A stretch of 64,000 nt of DNA from Paragyromitra xinjiangensis (lineage: Eukaryota > Ascomycota > Pezizomycetes > Pezizales > Discinaceae), in contig JBCAMK010000006.1 of assembly GCA_038503065.1 (NCBI GenBank), positions 1,736,001 through 1,800,000 of the forward strand, given 5' to 3'. Shown in pieces: positions 25,801 to 35,940 of the stretch. The position numbers and the translations under genes were made by a program. The notes under the pieces are model-generated. The model did not search any database and was not told the DNA's origin. It saw only the letters and a list, made by a program, of their open reading frames with translations. Every line of letters starts with the position of its first letter. Position 1 is the first letter of the stretch.

Positions 25801-26521
25801 GGGGTATTTACCAATGGTACTACTTCAGGGTAAGCTCGCTCCGCTGGTTTAATTATGTCGTTTCTACCCACTCACACTCGTTTGCAGGCCTTCTAGCCCA
25901 AACAAATCTTCGTTTGGGCATCGATCATCTGAAATTGGATGGCTATTAGGAGGAGACTCTGGGTCTCGGGAACCATCGCGCGAGTACGTTCATAAATTGT
26001 ATCAAGTAGTCTTGACGCAGTCACGGGAACAGCGTGAGGCTTCCGGGCCATCCAAAACTGGCGAGATAGCTACGCTCTACAAGTTTTGGCCGCACTTTTT
26101 GTTGGACAAATTCAACGGCCAGATCTACGCAGAGTTCAAGGCTTGCGCTCTTGCAGATGCAGATCTTTTTGTGCGTTTTGGCTTGGAACACCTCTTCAAG
26201 TTCTATGAGGATTTGCTCAAAGAACGTGACGAAGTTCACGGTAGCTTAATCCAAGATTTTATCACACTGGTGAAGAAGGATGCGAGGAATGGAAGAGAAT
26301 CTGGTCTAGAGAAATTGGTCTCAATTCTAGAGAGCTCGCGCTTGAGTGCGCAGAACAAACAGAAGATCGAGGCATTGTTGGACTCAGAGATTCATGAAGT
26401 TCTTGAAAATGGTGTGGAGAAGAAGGACGGACAGTTGATCGAATCCTACGCTGCTGTACGTTGTGTATTGGTTCTCCGTTTCCTTTTTTTTAACAGTTTC
26501 AGCTGACATTCTTCGCAGTAA
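22896..26521 (+). CDS. LARP1-type La-related RNA-binding protein (La motif plus DM15 repeats)
   Basis: La-related proteins of the LARP1 family bind mRNA and act in translation and mRNA stability; animal LARP1 links TORC1 to ribosomal-protein mRNAs. Exons: 22896..23748, 23823..25050, 25104..25829, 25888..26455 and a terminal exon 26519..26521 that is only the TAA stop; 1125 aa. Residues 1-670 are disordered, with S/T/P-rich then R-G-G-rich segments and the conserved D-V-E-S-W-P-T-P-E block. The La motif (about 685-770) reads I-N-Y-Y-F-S-V-D-N-L-C-K-D-M-F-L-R-K and S-D-G-Y-V. The C-terminal DM15 region (about 965-1080) has T-L-Y-K-F-W-P-H-F-L and F-G-L-E-H-L-F-K-F-Y-E. DM15 sets it apart from yeast Sro9/Slf1. 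If the last intron is retained, translation would continue to 26506. Confidence 0.9.
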
Positions 26522-29500
26522 GTCGTTTGTCGCGGGTAGTCTCGCTTCATTATGATCACTTATTTCGACCGCTATGTTACGGATTTTTTTCAACCTTTTC
26601 ATTCAGGAATCGTCATTCTAATCTCCTTCCGCGATCAAAAGTGCACAACTCGGCGTATTGATTTTTTGTTTTGCTTTTGCAGCCACCTTCAACTTTGTCT
26701 TGTGCTTCTCTCTTCATCAATCACATGACCCGCAAACATAGATTTTTCTTTTCATCTTCAAAGATCGCTGTTTTCTCTATTCCAAAAATTCTTCTTTTCC
26801 TCCTCTAATATGGCGCCAATTTTTTTCTTCTATTCTTCTCTTTCTACGTTCACTTTCTCTTCTGGCTGTGCCTCTTCTCTTACTTGCTTGTTTCTTCATC
26901 TTTAACCCATTTTTTATTCGCTCTACCATATTTATCTTTTGGAACTCCCTAAGAAGCCTACATCTCGCAGCTGCGAGTAAGGGAAAGGACGAAAGATAGG
27001 AATCGAGAGAGAAGCGGTTCAAATTATGGTTCGAGAAGCTTGAAGGAATTTTGTGTGGTACCTTTTTTTTTCCCTGCCATTCCACAGGTTTCTTTTTACG
27101 AAAACGCAAAAATGACGGCAGTTGTTTTACTTTACTTCACGTACATAGTTACACCCTTACGGCTCTGGTTTTCTTTTTTTTTCTTTTTCTTTGTGGTGAT
27201 CTCTTAGCCTCGATTCTCTTGGCTTGCCTTCATTGGCTGTGGTTCACCCTACTCTTGTCATCCTACTTCCGTCTCATAACTCTTTTCATGGATTCTGTCG
27301 GGAGTGCCCGAAACAGGAGGGGTGGTGATTACCTAGTTTGTGTCGGTGCGAGGATGCGGGGGCGTTGATACTATTATGATGCTCTTGAAGTTTTCCATTA
27401 GTGAGGATGAAATTTCAGCTGGATTCACGACGATAGTGGGGTTTTTTGTTTTACTGTGTTGGCAGTAGTAAAAAGGAGAAATATCGAAAAAGGATAAACG
27501 GAGGGAAAGCTAAAGTGACGGGGCCTTATCTGGCTGTTTCTTTTCTTTCTTTCTCTTTTATTTCATTGCTACGGTCTTAGTTGTTTTCGCTTTGGTGGGG
27601 AGCATTGTTTTCTATTCTTTTTGTCGGGTCTTATTTCCTTCGGGTGGTTCTTGCTTTGGTGTTTTTGTTTTTCGGTTTTATATTGATTTGATGTCTTTTT
27701 TCCCTCCACGATCTTTCTTCATGTGTTATGTCTCCTAGTAAGGTATTGGGTGGTTGGTTGGGTATGGGATTATGGAGTGGTATAAAATGGGGACTGATGG
27801 TGGTAGGCTCTGTCGGTACTACGATCGTTCTTTTTTGTTTTGTTTTTACTTTTTTTTCTTCTGTCTCTTGTGTAGCTCTTGCTATCTAGTCTATCAGTGG
27901 CCAGAAATGGGGGTGAGACATCAAGATTTTGTCGGAAAAGGCCTATATCTTGCGTTTACCTGAATAGTGTGTTGCGATGCAAGTGAGAACATATCACAAA
28001 TGTGGAAAGTCCGAGATGGACTTCCTAAACATAGCAAGACAGGCATTGACTTTTTGTTTAGGTTTAAGGCTACACCAGTGACCGACAGAAGCTCAGAAAA
28101 GAAAAGAAAAGATTAATATTTTGCCGGTCGATCGGGCGAAGTGCTCCGATTTGTTTTGCAAATGATATGATCGAGCCTCTGCTTTGTCATGGCAGCTCAT
28201 AAATAGCCCTTAGCTGCAAAAGGGCATTCATCGGAGTGATGATCTCCCCTCTCTGCCTCGTCGCTGTTAGCCCATATCCTCTTGTTTTATACTGTATCTC
28301 TGTCGCCGTGACTGCGAAACACAGCCTCACGCTCCTCAACGGAGACACAGTCACGCTAGACAGGGGAGTCCTAGGCTCTGGTTGGACAAACCCTGAGAAT
28401 GTCACTTTTTGGCAGACTAAAAGCCTCGTGCGACCGTGACCGTGACCGACTATAACGTTAGGTATATAGCAAATATTCCTATGATCCACAAAATTATATT
28501 GTATGCGGATCTAGCCGTTATATCACAAGTGCTAGGCCCTGTTACAGGGCAGTTCCAAAGCGGACCCCACTACAAAAACTGCAACCAGACAAACGATGCA
28601 GTAGGAAATAACGCATAACTAACAAAAAGTTACCCACTAGATTACTTAATATTTAGACCTATTATACCTCAATGTTATTGTTTTTATTATCCTTACTATT
28701 GGGCAGGGGAGGAATTGTCCTTAGGGAGTTAGTACCCTGTTAACGGTGGTTGAAAACAGTCACTCGTTAGCTATATGCTACAGCACTTTATAGGATTTGT
28801 ACAACACCTAACATTAAGTCTCACTCTTCCTAGACTGCAATACCATTGGAAATGGCAATATCTATCAAGAAGAGCTAGCCCTGTAGTCCGCTAAAGGATG
28901 CCCAACGCTCCCCATTCCTCTTAGCTACTAGGGCTAATCCGTTCTCCGGTAATGGCCGTATTTTATTAGCTGTATTTTGCGGCACGGGATATAATACTAA
29001 CCAAAATAGCATATAGCATTACTTAGTCATAGCCAACTTACAGTATTTAAGTATCACTGCACTTTTAGCTTAAGCGATAGTTTACATGATCTAGATAGTA
29101 GGAAAATATGAATGCTAGTTACAAAGAAATTAATGGAATGAGGGGTATCGAAAGAACCACTAGAACGTGAGATTAACAATCAGTGGGGATATGGATTAGA
29201 TCTCGCTCCCTGTGGAACATAAAGCTAGATAAAACTAGTATTAAGAATCATGTAGTAGTCCTCATACCCTTGAAGCACCTCCCGCGCGCCACCTTCTTCA
29301 GTCGCCAGCCTTTCGCGCCCAATTTGATAGTATGACTCGTATGGCCGAGTATCGTATACAATACCTTGACTAGAACTCGGGGTTTGAATCAGCGCATACC
29401 CATCGTAAGCTTATATTTTTGAATAAAAGCAGGGTTTATCCCTAACGTACGATTTTATCTTCCGTACATTTGCTCGGCCTAGATGGTCTATCTTAGCCCC

Positions 29501-29659
29501 ACCCCAACCAGCATGTCTATGGTTTGCAAAATACAGACTCCGACTGTCTTCTACCATATCCTCTATTGTGAACGAGAAACATGGGTGCTAATTTTGCATT
29601 CTCACAGAGGCGATTAGCGTGGTGAAGACCAAGATATTGAAATCCGTACCCATATAATA
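26522..29659. other. T-rich then AT-rich gene-poor region
   Basis: From 26522 to about 27960 the plus strand is strongly T-rich with repeated TTTTTTCTT-like runs; the first part is presumably the 3' UTR of the upstream gene. From about 28600 to 29650 the sequence turns AT-rich with many TA dinucleotides and CTA/TAG triplets, the look of decayed repeat DNA. No convincing intact gene was found. A weak pair of overlapping frames at 28239..28618 is listed separately. Confidence 0.45.
28239..28618 (+). other. Weak coding candidate: two overlapping open frames
   Basis: Frame one runs from ATG 28239 to a stop at 28437-28439 (66 codons, hydrophobic N-terminus). A second frame, open from about 28433 to 28618, carries on directly with T-V-T-V-T-D-Y-N-V-R-Y. 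The switch lies in a short CCGTGA tandem duplication (about 28433-28446), which could be a slippage frameshift. I recognise no family. It may be a decayed small gene or chance. Confidence 0.2.
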
Positions 29660-31255
29660 TTAAATCACACTCCATACCGAATTTATATGTAAGATTTGCA
29701 TCTCCCATTCCCGCACACCAGCTTCCTGGCAGGCTTCCACCAACGCAGCATCTTGTTGCCTCCCAAAATCATTTAAGTCTAGAAATTCCTCCGCGGAATC
29801 TTGTGTGCAGTTGCAGAACATAGTTCTGCAGCCCAGATCTCTCCTAGTCATAGCAGACCGAAAAACAAACGAAGAGAGTTTTGGGAATGCTCCAGAGGCT
29901 ATTTTAGCTGCCAGCCAGATTTTACTGTTTCTAGACGGGATCGAGATCTCCATAGACCGTAGATGTTGCGCCACAAAGTCAGTAGTCTGATGTGCCATGT
30001 TATCAAAAGCATGGTCTACGAGCAGTTTGATCTCCTTTTCGTGGGGCGTTTTAAGGACTATCTTGAGGTTCCGAAGCATAGGAGCCAATGTGAAAATCGA
30101 AAACAAGAATTCATCGAAGCAAACCATTTTTGGGTAATGATAACCAGGGCTGAAGTGGTTCCCCTCGGTCCACAAGCAGCTAATGTCCAGATTTGTTAAA
30201 GTTGATGAGTTTAAGTATTGCGAGGAAGCAGATTGTGGGCGACAGCGTGACAGATAATCGATGAATGGATTTAGAGGCTCTGTATTATCGTACTCCGTAG
30301 GAGCTTCTTGAGGTGGAACCCAAGCATTGATGGTCAATGACTTGAGCCCCGTTATAGGTACATGCTGAAACATTGTACGAAAGTCACTCATGCGATCTCC
30401 ACACTCGATCGACAAAGAACGTATCTCGGGAAGAGAAAGCACGCTGGCGGCCCACGTTGCAGTGTCAAGTGAAACATGTCGGATATTTTTCCAGCCGCGG
30501 TATATCTGGAGGATCCTAGGCTCTTCGGCGAGAACGTTCCACCAAGCGTATCCCCAACAGCCAGAACGCCAGTCCCACTGCGTCCAATGAGGGCTATTTG
30601 CAATCGCATCACAGAGTCGTTTTCGTAGATCATGTAAATTAAAATGGTGGAGATACGACCAAAGATTTCCCAAACCTGAAATTGATTCCAATCTATTAGA
30701 ACATAGCTCAAGAACTGTAACCCAACTCGGTAAAATATCGATGATATTTTGAGCATAGCTAGGGAATCTGGTAATATCGATCTCTGGAAGTTTCAAATGC
30801 CGAACAAGCAAAACCGGGCCCTGTGGCAATCGCAAAGTACGCTGCAATCTATCGAGCTTCCTCCGAAGAAAGGCTATCGTAATATGAGGTTTCGAATACC
30901 AATGAAACTTTCCAAGTTCTTGATGAGACTCTTTGCACTCCCCACTGAATCGCAAAACAAGTGTTTGGTAAAGCGCCTTGGTGCCAAACTCGTTGAAAAC
31001 CCGGCAGACTAGGGAAAGTGTCCGGAGGAGTGTGTGATTGCATAAGAGGCATTTCGGGTATTCGAGAGACTCGAGAACCATAAACCATATTTCCGCCGGA
31101 AGAGTTGGTACTGGAACAGCCCGGGCCCTCGAATCTGCAGTACCTTTCAAATATGGGATTTGGAGAAGAGGAATGGATGTCGCTTTAGTGCGCTTGGTGG
31201 TCGATTTGTACGAAGGATTTTGCAGAGCGTAGTGGACCTTCTTAAGAGCTAGCAT
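29660..31255 (-). CDS. F-box domain protein
   Basis: This is a probable substrate-recognition subunit of an SCF ubiquitin ligase. It is a single uninterrupted exon of 531 aa. An F-box-like segment near residues 49-95 reads V-P-T-L-P-A-E-I-W-F-M-V-L-E-S-L, followed by L-R-T-L-S-L-V-C-R-V-F-N-E-F-G and A-L-Y-Q-T-L-V-L. The remainder is leucine- and tryptophan-rich with irregular leucine-repeat-like segments (for example S-L-P-E-I-R-S-L-S-I-E-C and L-K-S-L-T-I-N-A-W). This is the usual layout of the large, fast-evolving F-box families of filamentous fungi. It is the only intact gene between 26.5 and 34.4 kb. The lack of introns contrasts with nearly all other genes in the window. The substrate cannot be inferred. 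Confidence 0.75.
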   Translation of the reverse strand: MLALKKVHYALQNPSYKSTTKRTKATSIPLLQIPYLKGTADSRARAVPVPTLPAEIWFMVLESLEYPKCLLCNHTLLRTLSLVCRVFNEFGTKALYQTLVLRFSGECKESHQELGKFHWYSKPHITIAFLRRKLDRLQRTLRLPQGPVLLVRHLKLPEIDITRFPSYAQNIIDILPSWVTVLELCSNRLESISGLGNLWSYLHHFNLHDLRKRLCDAIANSPHWTQWDWRSGCWGYAWWNVLAEEPRILQIYRGWKNIRHVSLDTATWAASVLSLPEIRSLSIECGDRMSDFRTMFQHVPITGLKSLTINAWVPPQEAPTEYDNTEPLNPFIDYLSRCRPQSASSQYLNSSTLTNLDISCLWTEGNHFSPGYHYPKMVCFDEFLFSIFTLAPMLRNLKIVLKTPHEKEIKLLVDHAFDNMAHQTTDFVAQHLRSMEISIPSRNSKIWLAAKIASGAFPKLSSFVFRSAMTRRDLGCRTMFCNCTQDSAEEFLDLNDFGRQQDAALVEACQEAGVREWEMQILHINSVWSVI

Positions 31256-32433
31256 CGTGAATACCTTGGTAGGTGAGAGGGGGCGCGAATGGGCCTAGCT
31301 ATGTATTGCTAAGCTGGATAACAGAAGGAAGGTTATGTGGCACATTACCCGGCTACCTCTAAGTTAAGATAAAAATAGAAGTTGCCGCGCATACCATGAC
31401 ACCGAAGCCGTGCTATATGCCAATTCTTAAAAATTGATATGACTCTTACTGGTGTTATCTTCGGGACTAAAAGCTGCTGAAACCACGTTATTCATTTTCT
31501 TTGGAACAATTGTTTTGACTTAGTCATAGTAAGTCACTCGCAGATGCTCGTTAATGAAGCGCAGCCCATATCGCCTGCTCGAGAATTCGGTCCACAACCC
31601 GCGGAGAGGATGCATCTAGAAGCCCTGGGCGACACCACCTACCCCATGTGCGCATGCTAGCTTCAGCTCGTTTCTGGCCCGATTATCCTTGAGACGTCAG
31701 GTTGACTTTATTTTGTATCTTTATCGGGGCCCGGTGCTTGTTCCTACCCAGGCGTTCAGCATAGACTAAACCATCTTCTGGCCAATATACGCTTAAGTTG
31801 CATCACCAAAGGACCCAAAATATAGGACCTTCGAATAGCCAACCACTCCTTCCCTGGGCGAACTTCTAGCTCATAGGTAACAGCCCATAATAAAATACCT
31901 GAACATGTCAGCGTTCTAAACTTGAAGTATAGTATATATAATCCCCTCACAAGGATACTTTTTATAAGTATATTCTTAGCAGAAAATTTCCAAAATTACC
32001 TCCTTAGTTCGTATTTGGTAAATTCTTACCTGTGAACCTCCTTTATTGGGTTATACTGCCCTTGTTATAAATATATTCTTCTAAATCCTCAGTCCCGATC
32101 GTATTCTTATAGAGAGTGTGTACTGTAATAAGCTTGTCAGCGGACCTTCTCCTCCCAGCAAGAAGCTCATACTGAGCCAAGCCATTTGCCAGTTTCGTCA
32201 AACCACCTTCCATACCCTAAAAAGTCCCTCTGAATACCCTTATCAAACCCGCATACTTCGCCCCTACTATCCGAGAATGCAAAGACAAATACACCACCGA
32301 CCTCATTTCTTTCCAGAAATTCAAGTGTGTCCTTGATGGTTCACTAAAAACGCTAGAGAATGCTAGATCCCCCCTATAAAATGAATTTGTTAGCCATCGA
32401 ACCAAAACCAAAGATAGATAGATAGACGCTCAC

Positions 32434-32451
32434 GGGGTTTGCGCAAACCCC
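32434..32451. repeat. Perfect 18-base palindrome GGGGTTTGCGCAAACCCC
   Basis: Nine bases are followed directly by their reverse complement with no loop. It sits in the gene-poor island just after a short GATA repeat. Function unknown; it may be a protein-binding site or chance. Confidence 0.6.
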
Positions 32452-33156
32452 ACGGTTGCTGCAGTTAGGATAACATCTGTTTCCTCCTCACTGGTACTTT
32501 CAACTAGTGGGTAGGCAAGAAAGGTATCAAAATTCGGAATACGGCAGTAGCTTCTGCCAGATCGACAGGTATAGTTATACAAATGAGAAACTTGCGATGA
32601 ATCGGAAGGGGCTGTACCCCCATCTCCGGAAGACCCTCAACCGGGCTCGAGATCTTTTCGAATAATATTCGGGTCTACACTACCCCTTCCATAATATCAA
32701 TCCGTCTGGCTCCTCCGGGATAGTAAGTAATCAGCATTAGGGGCCCCAAAAAGATGATGCTAATGCTTACTTTTCGCGATGACTAAATTCCCCAGCTGTG
32801 TACCGCCTGAATTGTAGATAATTGAGGTTAACCTACTAGAGACCAGCCAGAAGGATGAGTCGCCATGTTGATATGTTTTTTTTGGACAAAGGAGTAGGTT
32901 ATTGAAGAAAAGGAAGGAGCGAGATGGCACTGTGCATCGTGATTGACATCAAAGGGCTTAGACGACATTGACCTTATGACAGCCAAGCACTTGGTTCTTA
33001 AACTTTATCTTTATATAAGCCCCCAGAGTGCAAACTATTTACAGCACGCAAAATATCCGATCAAGCCGGATTAAGACCCACAAATCCTATCCAACGAGCC
33101 CTTGCTATAGTAAATCTCTAACTTAAGCTTAGTCGTGAAACTTAAAGTCTTTATCG

Positions 33157-33547
33157 CTAAATAATCTCCTCGATTTGCTCCCTAAAGCTTAGGTACGAGG
33201 TTTTATCACCAGAAAGTATATTCCAGTGGGTTATCACATCACCACAAGGAACACAGCAGAGCGCCAGTAAATGCCACCGTCCTTCAAAACCATAATTTTA
33301 GTACCCGCGGTACTATAAAACCTCGCCGATATCACAATCCCAATCACCCAGTTGTGATCGATAATCATAATCTTAGCACCTCGAATATGTTGTTGTTTGT
33401 TTCCAACCTTCTTGCTTAGTTCCGCCTAGGGTCGGCAATTACCATATCACCAACTCCCTGGCCAACAGCATCAGCGAGTCTTGATATTGCAAGAGAGGCG
33501 GCCAGAGGAAGAGTGAGGAGAGCGAGAGAAGCAAGAGAGAACTGCAT
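33157..33547 (-). pseudogene. Frameshifted small secreted-protein gene (unknown family)
   Basis: The ATG at 33547 opens a 43-codon frame beginning M-Q-F-S-L-A-S-L-A-L-L-T-L-P-L-A-A-S-L-A, a textbook signal peptide, and ending at a TAA (33416-33418). Protein-like coding then continues in a second frame (about 33270-33425, containing D-H-N-W-V-I-G-I-V-I-S-A). It continues in a third frame (about 33157-33275, containing H-L-L-A-L-C-C-V-P-C-G-D-V-I-T-H-W) that ends at TAG 33157-33159. The segments abut, so two single-base indels explain them better than introns; the spaces between frames are too short for fungal introns. Alternatively, the first 43-codon frame alone could be expressed, or an unusual intron of about 41 bases could join frames one and two. 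I do not recognise the family. Confidence 0.45.
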
Positions 33548-34399
33548 CACTATGTATTGCGGTGCGAACGGTTGAGAGCGCAATGGTCCGTTGTTTAGGG
33601 ACCGACTCGATCTCTATATAGACCGATAGAACAAAGAATAGTACGTAGTACAACACAAAGAAAAGCTCTAAGCCCCAGGCCCTGTCTGTCTACAGCCTGT
33701 GATCCACGCAGCCAATCACAATTTTCCTGTTTAGGTTTCGTTAAAAAGATAGGGATAAGTACATGTAGATGTGGAGTTGCGGCTAAGGGATCGTATGGAA
33801 GCTCGAGAGCTTACGACTTGAGCATCTTGTTTATGGTGCAAAGGACCTAGTATTCTATTTTTTACCGCACGTTCCCCATTCTACCTCACTTGTGAAAAGT
33901 GAGGCAGGAAGATAACTACCGAGGGTTACGCTGATGCTAAAGTTGTTATATATCTATGAGGACCCTCTAAATTTTTCCTAGAACGCTCCATACGCGACGT
34001 TAAGAGATAAGGAAACTTAGTGGGATGCCCCCGAAACCAAAGGCTCCACTTGAATAACTACATCTCACTATACTCCTGTTGATGGTTATAGCAGAGATCC
34101 CCCTAAGAGATCCCCCCCCGTCAACAGCTCTGCATATATTCCCCCTAATATATGGATACTACCACGCCAAATAAATCAACCTCTATCAATATGGAACCAC
34201 CCACCACTCCACGCAAGAGAACAAGTAATAATACATATTAATGCAATGATTAGGAATGCACAAAATGCTCGTGTCTCTGGGCTCTGGTATTATCTATACG
34301 AATACTGGTAACGGATGGAGTAAATACTAGCGGTGTCGTGCTAAGCATTCCGAGGCTACACCAAGAGTTCACGTTAAATTAGCATCTCGTCACATTTCT

Positions 34400-35673
34400 T
34401 CATGGGATTCCAGGACCTACCTTCTTAGGACGTCCTCTTCCCCTCTTCGGCCTTTTATCCTGCAGTTCCTCCTCTGCCTCTTCTTGCTCTACTGGCTTCA
34501 TATCCTCCTCCTCCTCCTCCTCCTCCTCCTCCTCCTCCTCTTCTTTTAATTCACCCTTAATAATCTCCTCCTCCTCTATACCCTCTTTCTTAACTCTCTT
34601 TCTTTTCGCACCCCTCTTAGCCTTCTTTGGCTTGACTTCCTCAACTTCACTCTCCACCTCATCTTCCACCTTTACCTTCTTCAACGGCCCCTTCTTCTGC
34701 ACACTCGGCACAAATGCACTCGTCCTAGACCCAACCTTCACAAACTCAATCTTCTCCCCAGTGGGCAACTTATTCCCCTTCTTCCCCTTCCCCCACCTAT
34801 GCAGCATCAACCAGTTATCCGGGAACTTTGAACTATCCGCCTCCACATCCACCGCAAACTTCGTCACATACAGCAACGCTCTATGCAGCTCCCCGATCTG
34901 CGCATCCGTGAGTTTATCACTATAACATTCCGGATGCAGCCGAGCCTGATACAGTATCTCATCACCAACCCAGTTCCCGACACCCGCAATCGCACTTTGG
35001 TCCAGCAACCACGCTTTCACTGGTACCTTCCGCTTGCGAAGTTTATCAGTCAACCACGCCAGCTCGATAGGCTCCAGGACTGGATCTGGCCCATTCTGAT
35101 CGAGCGGGGAGACAGCGCGGAGATCGTGCCCATCAGCGTGGTCAATTAGTCTGATTCGTCCTAGACGCCGGGGGTCTGTGAATGCGATTTCGTTGGTAGT
35201 GCCATCAAGGTGCAGGGTGAATTTAAGGTATTTAGGGGGCCAGATAGATTGGGCCCCCTCAGAACGGTAGTGGGTGGAGGGATCGTCTTTGATATAGATC
35301 CAGCCGGTCATTCCTGGGTTATGTTAGTCACGAATGTAGTATCGAGTTATGTTATGAGGAGAGAAGATACCAAAATGCATCAGCGGATGAGGAGGGCTGT
35401 CCATTACCAGCCTGTTTCCTTTATTAGTTCTTGTCACATAAGTCTAGATTAGGGATTAATAGTTGTGTTATAGGAGGAGTCATACCAAAAGTACTTTCCC
35501 CATTGTTTCGCGGCAAGTACCTTCTTCCCAGTCAACGCCTTCTTAAATGCCTCATGAGTCGTATCTTTATAGACGATTTTATCTTCAAGTGCAGTTATAC
35601 TCGCTATTGTCTTTCCGACCAGATGCGTCCTAAGACGATTCACAACACGCGCGATTTCAGCAATCTCAGGCAT
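34400..35673 (-). CDS. Formamidopyrimidine-DNA glycosylase (Fpg/MutM), plant/fungal type
   Basis: This base-excision repair enzyme removes oxidised purines such as 8-oxoguanine lesions and nicks the abasic site. Exons: 35486..35673, 35371..35411 (41 nt) and 34400..35313; introns 74 and 57; 380 aa. The start is set at M-P-E-I-A-E-I because the mature N-terminal proline (P2) and E3 are catalytic; longer upstream ATGs in frame would bury P2. A conserved lysine lies in K-Q-W-G-K-Y-F-W, followed by H-F-G-M-T-G-W. The helix-two-turn-helix reads D-Q-S-A-I-A-G-V-G-N-W-V-G-D-E-I-L. The bacterial C-terminal zinc finger is absent, as in plant and fungal Fpg. A lysine-rich then poly-glutamate tail (about residues 285-380) replaces it. 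Confidence 0.92.
34504..34540. repeat. (CCT)n trinucleotide run coding poly-glutamate
   Basis: About twelve CCT units on the plus strand (GAG on the coding strand) encode a run of glutamates in the Fpg tail. Such runs are prone to length change. Confidence 0.9.
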
Positions 35674-35940
35674 TTCGTTGTGGTGAGAATGATGCCAAAT
35701 GAAACAGGGGAAGACGCGTTTAGTGCTTGCAGCATGCTTGCGCCTTGGCGTCATCTTGATCACGATTTTACCCGCCAACCTGTACGACATCGATTAGATC
35801 ATCCCGTCCGGATCAACTCCACGTTTTTATTTTATTCCGAGCTCTCAGACCCTCTACAAACATCGAACCCAATCGTGGCTCGTCTATACAATTTCCTGTG
35901 GTCCTCTCATTCCTCAGACTCTCCGGCCGAAGAGCCCCCA
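35674..35940. promoter_or_regulatory. Shared divergent promoter of Fpg and CID2/MIX23
   Basis: The two start codons lie 267 bases apart, head to head, so regulatory sites are probably shared. I see no confident TATA box or named operator. Confidence 0.55.

Larger units (their letters stand above)
31256..34399. other. Gene-poor AT-rich region with a decayed secreted-protein gene
   Basis: There is no intact gene. Seen: an 18-base perfect palindrome at 32434-32451 next to a short (GATA)n tract; a T/A-rich stretch at 31900-32130; and the frameshifted small secreted-protein gene at 33157-33547. The rest carries scattered stops in all frames. Confidence 0.5.

Noticed and set aside
5375..26521. NPR3 and the LARP1-type gene as a TORC1-related gene cluster
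   Set aside because: They lie 15 kb apart with unrelated genes between; both are common housekeeping genes and co-location is probably accidental.
26777..27109. 110-codon minus-strand K/R-rich frame
   Set aside because: It mirrors T-rich plus-strand DNA downstream of the LARP1-type gene; the basic composition is a by-product of base composition.
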